DNA of 64,000 nucleotides from Halichoerus grypus (taxonomy: Eukaryota; Chordata; Mammalia; Carnivora; Phocidae). The DNA lies in NCBI RefSeq assembly GCF_964656455.1, contig NC_135718.1:54341008-54405007 (forward strand), read 5' to 3'. The notes under the pieces were generated by a model. That model saw nothing but the letters and a program-made list of their open reading frames with translations. It did not search any database and was not told where the DNA came from. The translations under genes were made by a program, and so were the position numbers. Numbering within the stretch: position 1 is the first letter of the stretch; each line of letters opens with the position of its first letter. Positions 1-10,025 of this stretch are shown one piece after another.

Positions 1-574
1 ATGCAGCCATCAAAAGGAATGAGATCTTGCCATTTGCAACGACGTGGATGGAACTGGAGGGTATTATGCTGAGCGAAATAAGTCAAACAGAGAAAGACAT
101 GTATCATATGACCTCACTGATATGAGGAATTCTTAATCTCAGGAAACAAACTGAGGGTTGCTGGAGTGGGGGGTGGGGTGGGAGGGATGGGGTGACTGGG
201 TGATGGACACTGGGGAGGGAATTGTGCAAGACTGTTGAATCTCAGATCTGTACCTCTGAAACAAATAATGCAATATATGTTAAGAAAGAAAAAAAGAAGA
301 AGAAGAATGTAGCAGGAGGGGAAGAATGAAGGGGGGGAAATCGGAGGGGGAGAAGAACCATGAGAGACGATGGACTCTGAAAAACAAACTGAGGGTTCTA
401 GAGGGGAGGGGGGTGGGAGGATGGGTTAGCCTGGTGATGGGTATTGAGGAGGGCACGTTCTGCATGGAGCACTGGGTGTTATGCACAAACAATGAATCAT
501 GGAACACTATATCTAAAACTAATGATGTAATGTATGGGGATTAACATAACAATAAAAAAATTAAAAAAAAAAAA
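1..574 (+). mobile_element. Young carnivore L1, 3' end (ORF2 C-terminus plus 3'UTR)
   Basis: The element runs in from the left edge. Bases 6-125 read in one open frame as the C-terminal end of L1 ORF2 (…WMELEGIMLSEISQTEK…) with a TGA stop at 123-125. The rest is 3'UTR ending in an A-rich tail at about 551-580. The 3'UTR contains two related modules: one from about 138, with 'caaactgagggttgctgg', and one from about 363, with 'caaactgagggttctagagg'. Both go on to a G-rich tract, a 'tgggtgatgg'-like block and an A-rich end. The absence of damage in the ORF2 stub and the identity of 353-574 to a second copy at 58440-58661 mark it as a young subfamily. The 5' part lies outside the window. Confidence 0.85.
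6..125 (+). pseudogene. L1 ORF2 C-terminal stub (partial, frame intact)
   Basis: Forty codons at the window edge match the end of the L1 reverse transcriptase protein and terminate at TGA 123-125. No stop or frameshift is visible. Only the C-terminal tail is present, so nothing can be said about the endonuclease and reverse transcriptase domains. It is an element-encoded protein end, not a host gene. Confidence 0.75.
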
Positions 575-1334
575 TAAAAAGCTGTTCTTGGGTTGCTGGG
601 AAGATGGAGGAGTAGGAGGACCCTGGGCTCACTTCTTGCCATGTGGCCACCTAGAGAATACCCACATCGGCATAAATAACCCAGAAAGCAACCCCAAACC
701 TGGCAGAACAGACTCCGCAGCCAGAGGTAGACAAGAGGCCACAGCGAAGCAGATCCGCCCCCTCTGATCGCTCTTGGCAAGATCCCATCAAACAGTGCCA
801 CAAGCCTGGCAGTGTGAGCGCAGCCCAGACAAGGGTCAGCATCACTCCAAAGTGAGTCCTGCTCTAGGGAGAGGGGAAAATAACCACACACCAGTCTGAC
901 TGTGACCCCAGCAGTGGGCTGGGGGCAGGCAGCTGGTCTGACTGCAGGCCCTGCCCACCAACAAAAGCTTCTCAGGGGACAACACAGGGAAAGTGCCTGA
1001 CATTTGGTGCTACTTCATCTCTGGCAAACACCTGCTCTGACTCAACTCAAGCCCGAGGCAGTCCTGGACAAGCCCACTAACACCACAGGTACCAGACTCT
1101 GCCCAAAACAGGCAGAGAGCCATCACAGGCTGGATTGAAGACAAACACAGCTCCACCACAATGGTAGGACACCCCTGTACTAACACACATAGGATACACC
1201 CCCTGAAGCACCATTTTCTGGTGAAAAGGAGACACTGCACTGCAGGACCTCTTCTTCATAAAGCCACTACTTTCAAGTGTGGGAGACGTAGCTGATTTTC
1301 CTAACACATAGAAACAGACACAGCAATTGACAAA

Positions 1335-2170
1335 ATGAGGAGACAGAGGAATCTGTCCCAGATGAAAGAGTGGAACAAAATCAGAGCAAGACACCTAAAG
1401 AAAATGGAGATAAGTAATATATCTGATAGTGAATTTAAAATAATGCTCATAAAGATACTCACTAGAATTGAGAAAGGAGTACAGAACCTCCATGAGACCC
1501 TCCACCAAGAGATAGTAGATGTAAAAAAGAACCAGTTAGAGCTATTGGACTCACTAAATGGAAATAAAAATAGACCACCTGGAATACATAGCAAACATGA
1601 GGAAGTAGAAGAATGGATCAGCCACCTGGAGGACAGAGTAATGGAAAGTAATCAAGCTGAGGAGATGAGAGGGGAAAAAATATGCAAAATGAGAAGAGAC
1701 CCAGGAAACTCAGTGACACTGTCAAGCATAACAGTCACATGACAGGGATCCCAGAAGGAAAAGAGTGAGAAAAGGTGGCAGAAGATTTGTCTGAAGAAAT
1801 AATAGCTAAAAACTTCCTGAATCTGGGGAAGGAAAGAGAAATCCAGATCCAGGAGGCACAGAGAGCCCCCAACACAACCAACCCTAAGAGGTCTGCATCA
1901 AGACACAAAGTAAACAAGATGGCCAAAAGTAGTGAGAAAGAGAGAATTTTAAAAGCAGCGAGAGAAAGGAAAGCAGTGACATACACGGGAAACCCCATAC
2001 GGCTATCAGTGGGTTTTTCAGCAGAAACTCTGCAGGCCAGAAGAGAGTAGCATGATAAATTCCAAATGCTAAAAGGAAAAAATCTACAGCCAAGAATACT
2101 TTATCCAGCAAGGCTTTCATTTAGAATAGAAAGAGAGATAGAGTTTCTCAGAAAAACAAAAGTTAAAAGC
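1335..2170 (+). pseudogene. L1 ORF1 (RNA-binding chaperone protein), decayed
   Basis: The frame opens at ATG 1335 (MRRQRNLSQMKE…). It has the charged, coiled-coil-prone N-terminal half and a heptad-like stretch at about residues 60-110. A stop is reached at 1740 after a frameshift near 1738. The ORF1 C-terminal half continues in another frame (1742-2170) with recognisable pieces: 'NFLNLGKEREIQIQEAQR', 'RLSVGFSAETLQARRE' and 'LKGKNLQPRILYPARLSF'. In-frame stops are present at about 1766 (TGA) and 2048 (TAG, where a Trp codon is expected). ORF1p normally trimerises and coats L1 RNA; this copy cannot encode it. Confidence 0.75.
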
Positions 2171-2174
2171 AATA

Positions 2175-2545
2175 CCAGCCATGTCCCCATCACACATGAT
2201 GCCATCAGCCTGTGGGTCCCAAATTCACAGTCCAGCCACCTTCCTGCCTGAGTCAGCATGCACAGCCTGCCACCTACTCAACGCCGAGTCAACATGCCTT
2301 CACCTCAGATTGACAAGGGCTCAAACTGGCACTCCTCCACTCAAATTCCAGCCCCTGTGCTCAAGTTTGTGCACAAAAGTGGGCATAATCAGAACAGCAG
2401 AATGAAGTAACCCAAACAGTAACACTATTTATGTGGAATATATAATGGGTAAAAGGAGTGTGCTAGGCTGAGAACATCTCCAATAAGCACATCAAAGAAC
2501 AATATATAGAGCATGATTCTGGTTAGTAAAAGAAACAAAACTGGG
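2175..2545 (+). other. Linker of unknown origin inside the half-L1
   Basis: This stretch lies between the last ORF1-like codons and the start of the L1 3'UTR module. I recognise neither ORF1 nor ORF2 in it. It is C- and CA-rich up to about 2400, then A-rich. It may be unrelated DNA captured by the element, a poorly known part of a carnivore L1 3'UTR, or strongly decayed sequence. Confidence 0.4.
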
Positions 2546-2812
2546 AAAAATAAAACAAGATGAAATTAGAGAGGGAGACAAACCATAAGAAACTCTTAAG
2601 CATAGGAAACAAACTGAGGGTTGCTGGAGGGTAGGGGGTGGGGTGATTGGGCAACTGGGTGATGGACATTAAGGAGGGCACTTGATGGAATGAGCACTGG
2701 GTGTTATACGCAACTGATGAATCACTAAACTCTACCTCTGAAATTACTAATACACTATTTGTTAATTAACTGACTTTAAATTAAAAAGGAACCCCCCCAA
2801 AAAGCTATTCGT

Positions 2813-3008
2813 GGGGCACCTGGGTGGCTCAGTTGGTTGGGTATCTGCCTTCTGCTCAGGTCGTGATCTCAGGGTCCTGGGATCGAGCCCTGCATCAGGC
2901 TCTCTGCTCAGTGGGGAGTCTGCTTCTCCCTGTCACTTTCCCTCTGTGCGCACGCTCTCTCTCAAATAAATACATAAAATCCTTTAAAAAAATAAAATAA
3001 AAATAAAA
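2813..3008 (+). mobile_element. CAN-SINE (carnivore tRNA-Lys-derived SINE)
   Basis: It begins 'ggggcacctgggtggctcag' and carries the Pol III B-box-like 'gggatcgagccctgc'. The caniform body ('ctcagtggggagtctgcttc') and a CT-rich run follow, then an A-rich tail with 'caaataaatac'. Flanks 2799-2810 and 3005-3017 both read aaaaag(a)ctattc, a target-site duplication with one indel. It landed at the junction of the half-L1 tail and an older antisense L1. Confidence 0.9.
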
Positions 3009-3617
3009 AGACTATTCTTTTCCCACTGACTGACATTCATACCCTTGCTGGAAATCAATTGACCATAGATGTACAGGTTTATTCCTAAACTCTCCCTTAT
3101 ATTCCACTAATCTTTATGTCTAGCCTTATGCCAGTACTACACTGTCTTGATTACTGTAGCTTCACAGTTAAGTTTTGAAATCAGGAAGTGTGAGTCCTCC
3201 AATTTTGTTCCTTTTTATCAACTTTGTCTTGGTTATTCTGAGTCCCTTACATTTCCATATGAATTTTCTGCAAAAAAAACACAGTTTGAATTTTGATAGA
3301 AATTGCATTGAATCTGTAGATCAATTTGGGAAGTATTGCCATCCTAATAACACCAGGTCCTCTGGTTCATGAACATGGGATGTCTTTCCATTAATTAGGT
3401 CTTCTTTAATTTCTCTCAATAATGTTTTGTCATTTCTGGTGTGCAATTGCATTTCTTTGGCTAAATTTAGTCCTAAGTATTCTTTCTGTTACTACATGGA
3501 ATTGTTTTCCTAATTTCATTTTCTGATTATTCTTTGCTGGTAAACACAAATACAGCTGATTTGTGTATATGAGTCTTGTGTCCTTCATCTTTGCTAAAGT
3601 CATTCATTAATCTCAAT

Positions 3618-3648
<31 letters not shown>

Positions 3649-3838
3649 AGATTCTTTAGTGTTTTATATACATGAGATCATGTCATCTATAAGTAGAGAT
3701 AGCTTTACATCTTTCTTTCCAATCTGGATGCTTTTGATTTCTTTATATGACCTAATTCCTCTGGCTAGACCCTCCAGTACAATGTTGGAAAAGAAGTGGA
3801 AAAAGTGGACATCCTTGTCTTGTTCCTGATTTTAGAGC
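3009..3838 (-). pseudogene. Old L1 ORF2 reverse-transcriptase fragment, antisense
   Basis: Read on the minus strand from about 3838 down, it gives decayed L1 reverse transcriptase, starting near the 'GTRQGCP'-equivalent region. The catalytic aspartate pair is still present as 'LIDDM' (complement of 3682-3687). It continues through the thumb region towards 'FNKG'-like sequence at about 3030. Frames are broken and a (TG)n run at 3618-3648 interrupts it. It is an old copy, cut by the insertions at its left. Confidence 0.75.
3618..3648. repeat. (TG)n microsatellite
   Basis: A short interrupted TG repeat with one internal TATA, lying within the antisense L1 fragment. Confidence 0.85.
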
Positions 3839-3884
3839 CCACATCTATTTTTTTAAACTGGTTCTTTAGTTAAAAACATTCCCT

Positions 3885-6468
3885 TGAAGAAAATTCCTGG
3901 ACTCTGATGACTTAATTGATTAGTTATATCAAGCATTTAAGGACAAAATAATACCAGTTCTACAGAAAATCTTCCAGAAAATAGAAGAGGAGGGAATACT
4001 TCCCAATTCCTTTTATGAGGCAAGCATTACCCAAATACTAAAACCAAAGAGATTATAAGAAAGGAAAGCCACAGTCCAACACCCCATGTCAACAAAAAGC
4101 AAAGTACTTTAACAAAATATTAGTGAACTAAATCTACGATATCTGAGAAAGTTGATGCATCATGACTAAGTGTAGTTTATTTCAAGAATGCAAGGTTGTT
4201 TTAACATTCAAAAATCAATGTATTTCACCAACTTAATAGAGTAAAAAAACCCAAAAACACATGATCACCTTAATAGATATAGAAAAAACATTTGAGAAAA
4301 TCGAATACTCATTCACGATTTAAAAACAAAACAAAACAAATTCAGCACACTAGGAGTAGAAGGGAACTTCCACACCTGAGAAAGGGCATCTATGAAAAAT
4401 CAACAGTCAACATGACACTTGATGGCAAAAGACTGAATGTTTATCCCTAATATTGGAAACAAGGCAAGAATTTCTACTCTCATCATTTCTGTGGAACGAT
4501 GTAATAGAGGTCCTAGCCAGTGCAAACAGACAAGAAAAAGAAATTAAAAGTCTTATATATTAGAAAGAAAAAAATTAACACTATCTTTTTTGCAGATAAT
4601 ATGACCATTTGCCTATGTAGAAGATCCTAAGGGTTCAATAAAAAAGCGTACTAGAATTGATTAGTGAGGTTAGCATGGTAACAAGATTCAAGGTTCATCC
4701 TTTAAAAGCCTGTATACTAAAAGTAAATAGATGAAAATTCAAATATTACAATATCATTTATAATAGCAAGAAAAATATGAAATACTTTGGAGCAAATTTA
4801 ATAAAACATATGCTATTCCTGTATACTAAAACTATAAAATATTGCTCAGAGAAATTAAAAATGATCTAAACAAAAGGGAAAGACATACTGTGTTCATGAA
4901 TCAGAAGACTCAATTGTGTTAAAAGATTCAGCATTTGCTATCAAAATCCCAGATAGATATTTGGAGAAATTGATAAGTCCATTCTAAAATTCATATGAAA
5001 ATACAAAGGATCTGGAATAGCCAAAGCAATTTTGAAAAACAAAACAAATTCGGATATCTTACTGTACCAGATTACTTGGAATCTTGCTATACTAGATTTC
5101 AAGGCCTACTATTAGATTACAATAATCAAGACAGTCTTACATTGGCATAATTATGGGTATTTAGCTCAATGGAACAGAATAGAGTCCAGAAATAGACCCA
5201 AATATATATGGTCAATTGATTTTTGATGAATGTGCCAGGGTAATCCAATGGGGAGAGAATAATCTTCTCAACAAACGATACTGGAGAAATTGGATGTTCT
5301 TGGGCAAAAAATGAATCTCAATCTATATTATACACCACACAAAAGAATTCACTCAAGAGGGATCATAAACCTAAAGATGTGTGAGCTAAAGCTCTAAACT
5401 TTTATGACAAAACACAGGAGAAAATCACTATGACCTTGGGTTTATTAGAAATTTAAATCTCTTATTAAAAAACAGCACAAACCATAAAGTAAAAGTTGAT
5501 AATGTGGACTTATTCCAAGTTTAAAAAAAAAAAAAACCGCTTTGTTCTTCAAGATTTAATGATAAAATAAAAAGTCATGCTATAGACTGGGAGAAAAATA
5601 TAAAGGACTTGTATCCAGAACTTATAACAAACTCTTACAACTTCATAATAGGAAGGTAAATAATTCAATAAAACATGGATAAAGATTTGAATCAATTTTT
5701 CAGCAAAGATAAAAGAATGGAAAATAAACACATGAAAAGGTGCTGAGGGTCATTACTCATCAGGGAAATACAACTCAAACCATAACGAGATACTTCTACA
5801 CACTTGCTAGAATGGCTAAATTCATACAGTCTGCTGGTATCCAATGTTGACAAGAACGTGGAACAAGTGGAACTCTCATTCGCTGCTGATGGGAATGTAA
5901 GATGGTACAGCTACTTTGGAGAAACAGGTTGACAGTTACTTGTAAGTTAAATGTACACCAAATCTAACCTAGCAATCCTATTCCAAGGTATTTACCAAAG
6001 GAAAACATGTTCATAAGAAGAATTTACTTGAATGTTCATAACAGTTTTGTTCATAATGGCCAAATGGAAACAACCTGGTATCCATCAACTGATAAATGGA
6101 TAAACAAATTGTGGTATATCCATACAATGAAGTACTAGTCAGCAATACAAAGGACTTAACTATTCATTCACACAACAACATGGATAAATCTCAAATGCAT
6201 TTTTCCTGGTTAAAGAAACCAGACAAAAAAGAGTACATTTTGTATGATTCCACTGATAGGAAATGTCAGAAAGCTGACCAGTAGTTATCAGAGACCACGG
6301 CTGGAGGTGGATGTTTGACTGTAAGAGATTATGAGGGAGTTTATTTGAGTGATGGAAATGTTATATGTTGATTATAGTGGTAGGTAGCTACATGACTGTA
6401 TATATTTGCCAAGACCCATCAAATTATACACTTAAAATTGGTGAATTTTAGTATGTGTAAATCACAGT
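3885..6468 (+). mobile_element. Old L1 (L1M class), sense, 5'-truncated
   Basis: It starts in the reverse transcriptase palm region ('cctggactctgatgac') and continues through ORF2 to the 3'UTR, ending near 'acttaaaattggtgaatttt' at 6430-6450. Dense indels and stops show great age. The active-site motif reads F-A-D-N at 4589-4600, so the second catalytic aspartate is lost. Its coordinates overlap those of the antisense fragment at 3009-3838, so the two are separate copies. Confidence 0.8.
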
Positions 6469-6473
6469 CATCT

Positions 6474-6516
6474 CTCCAGGTAATTCTGATACACAGCCAG
6501 GGTGGAGACCACTGAC
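6474..6516 (+). mobile_element. MER5-type hAT DNA transposon, terminal fragment
   Basis: 'ccaggtaattctgatacaca' followed by 'ccagggtggagaccactg' matches the terminal part of MER5A-like elements, ending in the typical inverted-repeat end. Only about 40 bases remain. Confidence 0.5.
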
Positions 6517-6519
6517 TCA

Positions 6520-6960
6520 AGCTCAAAACCTTCTATTTTATTGATGAGGAAACACCAACTCCTGGGAAGGGAAAGCATTTGAGAGACACCGAGTCAATGT
6601 GTATGCAGTAAGTGGGTGGGTGAGTGGGTGAATGAATTGATAATATGACTGAGTGAGGTTATTATAGATCAAACCTTAGAAATCATGTCGTCTTGCGCCC
6701 AGATCTTTCCCCCTGCATCAGGATTAAGGAAAATTTGAGAATTGGCTCTTAAAGGAGACAGAGAAAGTACAGGGGTCAGGGCAGCCTCAGAGACAACCGT
6801 GAGGCTTGTCCACAAGGTGGGTGGAGATCAGGAATGATGGGCTCGGGTATGGTGGGCTTGATTACCCCTGACCTTCCCTACCAAGCTTCAGGTCCCAAGA
6901 CAGAATGCATTTGAGATGGGGTAGATGGATTAGGATTGGTATATTGGAATGGAGCCTGGC
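6520..6960. other. Unique sequence, no gene seen
   Basis: No convincing frame or known repeat. A short GTGGGTGA-like run lies at about 6608-6632, and 'ttgatgaggaaac' near 6542 hints at an MIR scrap. Confidence 0.5.
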
Positions 6961-6964
6961 TATT

Positions 6965-7085
6965 CAGAACGGGGTCCAAGGATCAGCAGCATCGGCATCA
7001 CTTGGGAACTTCTTAGAAATATGAATCTCAGGGCTCACCCTAGATCACTGAATTAGAGTCTAGAGTCTAGAGTCTTTAAAGTTTG
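6965..7085 (+). mobile_element. MER5A-like hAT element
   Basis: 'ggatcagcagcatcggcatc' followed by 'acttgggaacttcttagaaa' and the 'gaattagagtct' block are diagnostic of MER5A. Its 3' part holds a perfect 7-mer triplication (tagagtc x3, 7054-7074). Confidence 0.75.
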
Positions 7086-7204
7086 AGTACTCCACTAGAG
7101 GACTTTGCAAAATTTTGGAGGCTGGGAGAGAGGACAGGGCCAGAGATCATGTCTTATTTTTCTCCAGAGGCAGCAAACTATAAAGAGAAGAATGCTGGGC
7201 CAGG

Positions 7205-7290
7205 GGGAGGGGCAGGTCACTTCCCTTTCCTGAGCTTTAGTATTCTCATCTATAGAATGAGCATATGGAGAATTCCTGCTCAGCATACCT
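7205..7290 (+). mobile_element. MIR SINE fragment
   Basis: 'ggcaggtcacttccctttcc' and 'cattctcatctatagaatg'-like sequence match the MIR core ('…caagtcact…cctcatctgtaaaatg'). Confidence 0.55.
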
Positions 7291-7334
7291 GTCATATAGA
7301 GGAAAGGAAAAGGCAGGTGTGAAATCACCATGGA

Positions 7335-8375
7335 AGCTGTTGGCTGCTGACACACCTGCCACACCACGCTGTCCCCCTCTGTGTGTGCTGTGTGATATGC
7401 TGGTTTTCATTCCTGGCACACACTGACCTCCCCAGCTCCAAGCCCAGGCCCAGACCCACAGTTGGAACTCAGTAAATTCTCATGGCCTGATGGCAGTTTC
7501 ATGGCCATCTGCTCCCCCTTTCACATTGCTCTCCTTACTGGTTCCTGGAGGTGGATAACAGCAAGCAAGAAGCCCCATCCCAAGTATGCTAAGTGGAGGG
7601 GAAGAATTACAAACAAGGATAGTTTGTAGGAGGCTGCTGAGGAGCGCATGTTCCTGGGGCCTTACACCTTCTGGTATCAGCAGCCCCTGAACCTCCTGAG
7701 ACATCCAATAGTTGATTCTTGGGACAGCTGACCATTTTAACAGGAGCCTGTCCTACGTGTACATGGCGATGGTTCAAGAGACAGGAGGATCCTTTCAATT
7801 CCAGCTTCCTCTGAAGAGGAGGACTCAGGTGTAAGGCAGGATGGCAGCAGCCCTGGGGTCTTGGAGCCTGAGTGCTGGCAGGCCCCTACCTGGCGCTGGC
7901 AGTCGGATCTCATTCCTGCTGAAGAATGGCTAGTCCAACAGCATACGGCCCACAAGATGTTTAATCCTTGGCCCCTATGGTTCTGCCACATGCCATGTGA
8001 TTCCCCTGGCACACACAGTCACTGCCTGCATTCATCTTCCTCCCTCAATATACCAGTGTTATCCCTTTGGAACATGTTGTTAATCCCTCCTGCCTATATT
8101 ATCTCTCTTCTCCTGCATTCCTACTTCCACAGCATCAAGTTAACTTGCCTTGCTTTCATTGCGACCCCCTGGCACTAACTGCTATTTCTGGAATGCCTGG
8201 GGACACCACTGGCATGAGCTGGCACTCACTCTGGCACAGGGAAGAATTCTCTGGTCATGGGCATGCTCATCCTCTATGTACTGGATAAAGGCTAAGGCAT
8301 CTTTTCTGGTTCTCATTCCATGTGTGAACTAGGAGGCATTGTCCACCTGCCTTTTTCAAGTTCCTGCAGGAGCAA
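7335..8375. other. Unique sequence, no gene seen
   Basis: Overlapping open frames of about 60-105 codons on both strands show no domain, no splice-site-bounded exon and no repeat I can name. 'ctggcac' recurs in 7990-8240 without a clear period. Confidence 0.45.
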
Positions 8376-8379
8376 TTGG

Positions 8380-8630
8380 GATTGATTTCATCTAACTGTA
8401 CTGTTCTCAGCAGCAGTAATGTCTATATTGCTCTCAAGCCTAGTATCATCAAAACAGAACTTTTGATCCTGCTTCCCATCTCAGTAAGTGGCACTGTTAT
8501 CTACTCATTTACTTACTTAAGCCAAAAACTCAGGTACAAACCTCAATCCCTCCCTTTCCTTCATTCCCCACATCCAATCCTGCTGGTGCCCCGGTGACCT
8601 CCATGTTTCCAAATCCAGGGAGCACAAGTC
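8380..8630 (+). mobile_element. Possible L2 fragment, internal part
   Basis: 'ctcaatccctccctttcctt…ccacatccaatcctg' resembles the internal ORF2 region of L2. It is interrupted at 8631 by an LTR. Weak match by eye. Confidence 0.4.
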
Positions 8631-9124
8631 TGTATCAGCTTCCTGTGGCTGCTGTAACAAATGACTACCAACTTGGTGATTTAAAACAATAGAAATTTAT
8701 CCTCTCTCAGTTCCAGAGGCCAAAAGTCTGAAATCAATTTCACTGGGCCAAAATCAAGATGTCAGCAGGGCCATACTCCTCTGGAGGCTCTAGGGGAGAA
8801 CTGCTTCCCTGTCTCTTCGAGCTTCTGGTGGCTGCTGGCATTCCCTGGCTTGTGGCCATAACACCCGAATCTCAGCCTCTCTGGCCGCATCACCTCCTCT
8901 TCTGTCTGTGTCAAATCTCCCTCTGCCTCCCTCTTATGAGGATATATGCATTTAGGGCCCACCTAAATAATCTAGGATAATCGCACCATCTCAAGATCCT
9001 TGATTCAATCACATCCGTAAAGTGCCCCCCCCCCCTTTTTTGCTGTATGAGGTAACATTCACAGGTTCCAGAGATTAGAGTGTGGATATATTTTGTTGGT
9101 AGTGGGGGTATAACTTAACATGCC
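8631..9124 (-). mobile_element. MLT1-type LTR (ERVL-MaLR), antisense
   Basis: The right end of the LTR in antisense is clear: 'cttcctgtggctgctgtaac' then 'gtgatttaaaacaatagaa'. 'ctggaggctctaggggagaa', 'cttctggtggctgctggcat' and 'acaggttccagagattagag' follow, in the order seen in this family. It is solitary; no retroviral internal region is next to it. A C-run then T-run (about 9025-9041) lies inside. Confidence 0.75.
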
Positions 9125-9239
9125 ACCTCACCTTACTCAGCAGTTAACCACTGTCTTTGAAACTCTTTCTTCTCTGGTCTTCCATGCCATTTCCTCTTTT
9201 GTTGGCCACTCCTTTTCATTTGCTTTTATAAGACTCTAT

Positions 9240-9600
9240 TAGCAGGATTTCTATCATCCACTCATTTGTTCAGGATGAAAACCCATGAGTCATTTTTGCT
9301 TGCACTTTCCCCTCATGCCCTTCCTTAGCCAGCCCATCAGACAACCTCTAAACTGTAGCCCAGGTCTTCCATCCTCACTTCTCCCCAGCTCACTTCTATT
9401 TGCACGACTACTACCTTTGTGGTCCAAACCACTCTTCTCCCTCACCCAAGATAGACTCTGTGACCAAAAGAATGTATCAGAAGGTCCAGGTGCCTGTTGA
9501 ATATCCTCTCAGCCTCTCTCTGATTCCATCCACGATTGCAGTGAACATTTCCAGGAAGGTTTCCACTGAGAGTGTCTTAGCTCAAGTACATGATGTGTGA
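9240..9600 (+). mobile_element. Possible L2 fragment, internal part
   Basis: 'cactttcccctcatgccctt…tggtccaaaccactcttc' is similar to the middle of L2. With the fragments at 8380 and 10025 it may be one old L2 copy split by the LTR and by indels. Confidence 0.4.
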
Positions 9601-10025
9601 TTTCTTTGCTTACTATACTAGGGCTTCTCCGATGCCACAGTGTGGGACACCAGCAGAGATCTTCACAGCCCAGTGCATGTGCAGCCTGGAAGCATGGCAG
9701 GGGAGAGTCAACACTGCTGGGCCACTAGGGAGATGGGAGTTGAGGTAGAAATGCTTCTCTCTGTGGACCATCATGTGGAGAATTCTGAGAGGTATTCCAT
9801 GTCCTTCTGAGAAAGTTTCAATGAGATTAGCTCTGGTTTTATATGATGGGAAACAATTCAGTAATGCATATTTGTATTGGCTTTTTCTGTTTTCCTCTTT
9901 ACTCTCCCTGGTCCTTCATCCTTGATACCTGGGATCACTTTCCAGATACACTGCCTGCCCATGAGTCTTTACTTCAGGTCCTGCATTTGAGAGGAACCCA
10001 GGCTAAACCAGTGAACTTTCCAAAA
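9600..10025. other. Unique sequence, no gene seen
   Basis: No repeat or coding signal recognised. A frame of 86 codons starting at 9843 runs on into L2 and is not credible as a gene. Confidence 0.45.

Larger units (their letters stand above)
590..2790 (+). mobile_element. ORF1-only L1 derivative (half-L1, HAL1-like)
   Basis: The element starts near 590-600 with an L1 5'UTR-type sequence ('gctgggaagatggaggag') and goes through about 740 bp of 5'UTR. It then holds a decayed ORF1 (about 1335-2170), a linker of about 400 bp, and a carnivore L1 3'UTR module (about 2550-2790, with 'caaactgagggttgctgg' and 'gagcactgggtgttatac'). No ORF2 sequence lies between ORF1 and the 3'UTR. The whole is about 2.2 kb against about 6 kb for a full L1. 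Half-L1 elements that keep ORF1 and lose ORF2 are known in mammals (HAL1). An internal deletion of one ordinary L1 would look the same. Confidence 0.65.

Noticed and set aside
326..631. A 72-codon frame shared with 58416-58631 as a conserved small protein
   Set aside because: The shared frame lies wholly in an L1 3'UTR, so identity reflects the repeat and not a host gene.
3009..6468. A single twin-primed L1 with inverted 5' part
   Set aside because: The antisense part and the sense part cover overlapping ORF2 regions (both include the catalytic motif), so they cannot be two halves of one insertion.
8631..9124. An endogenous retrovirus with internal genes
   Set aside because: Only a solitary MLT1-type LTR is seen; adjoining sequence is L2-like and unique, with no gag, pol or env resemblance.
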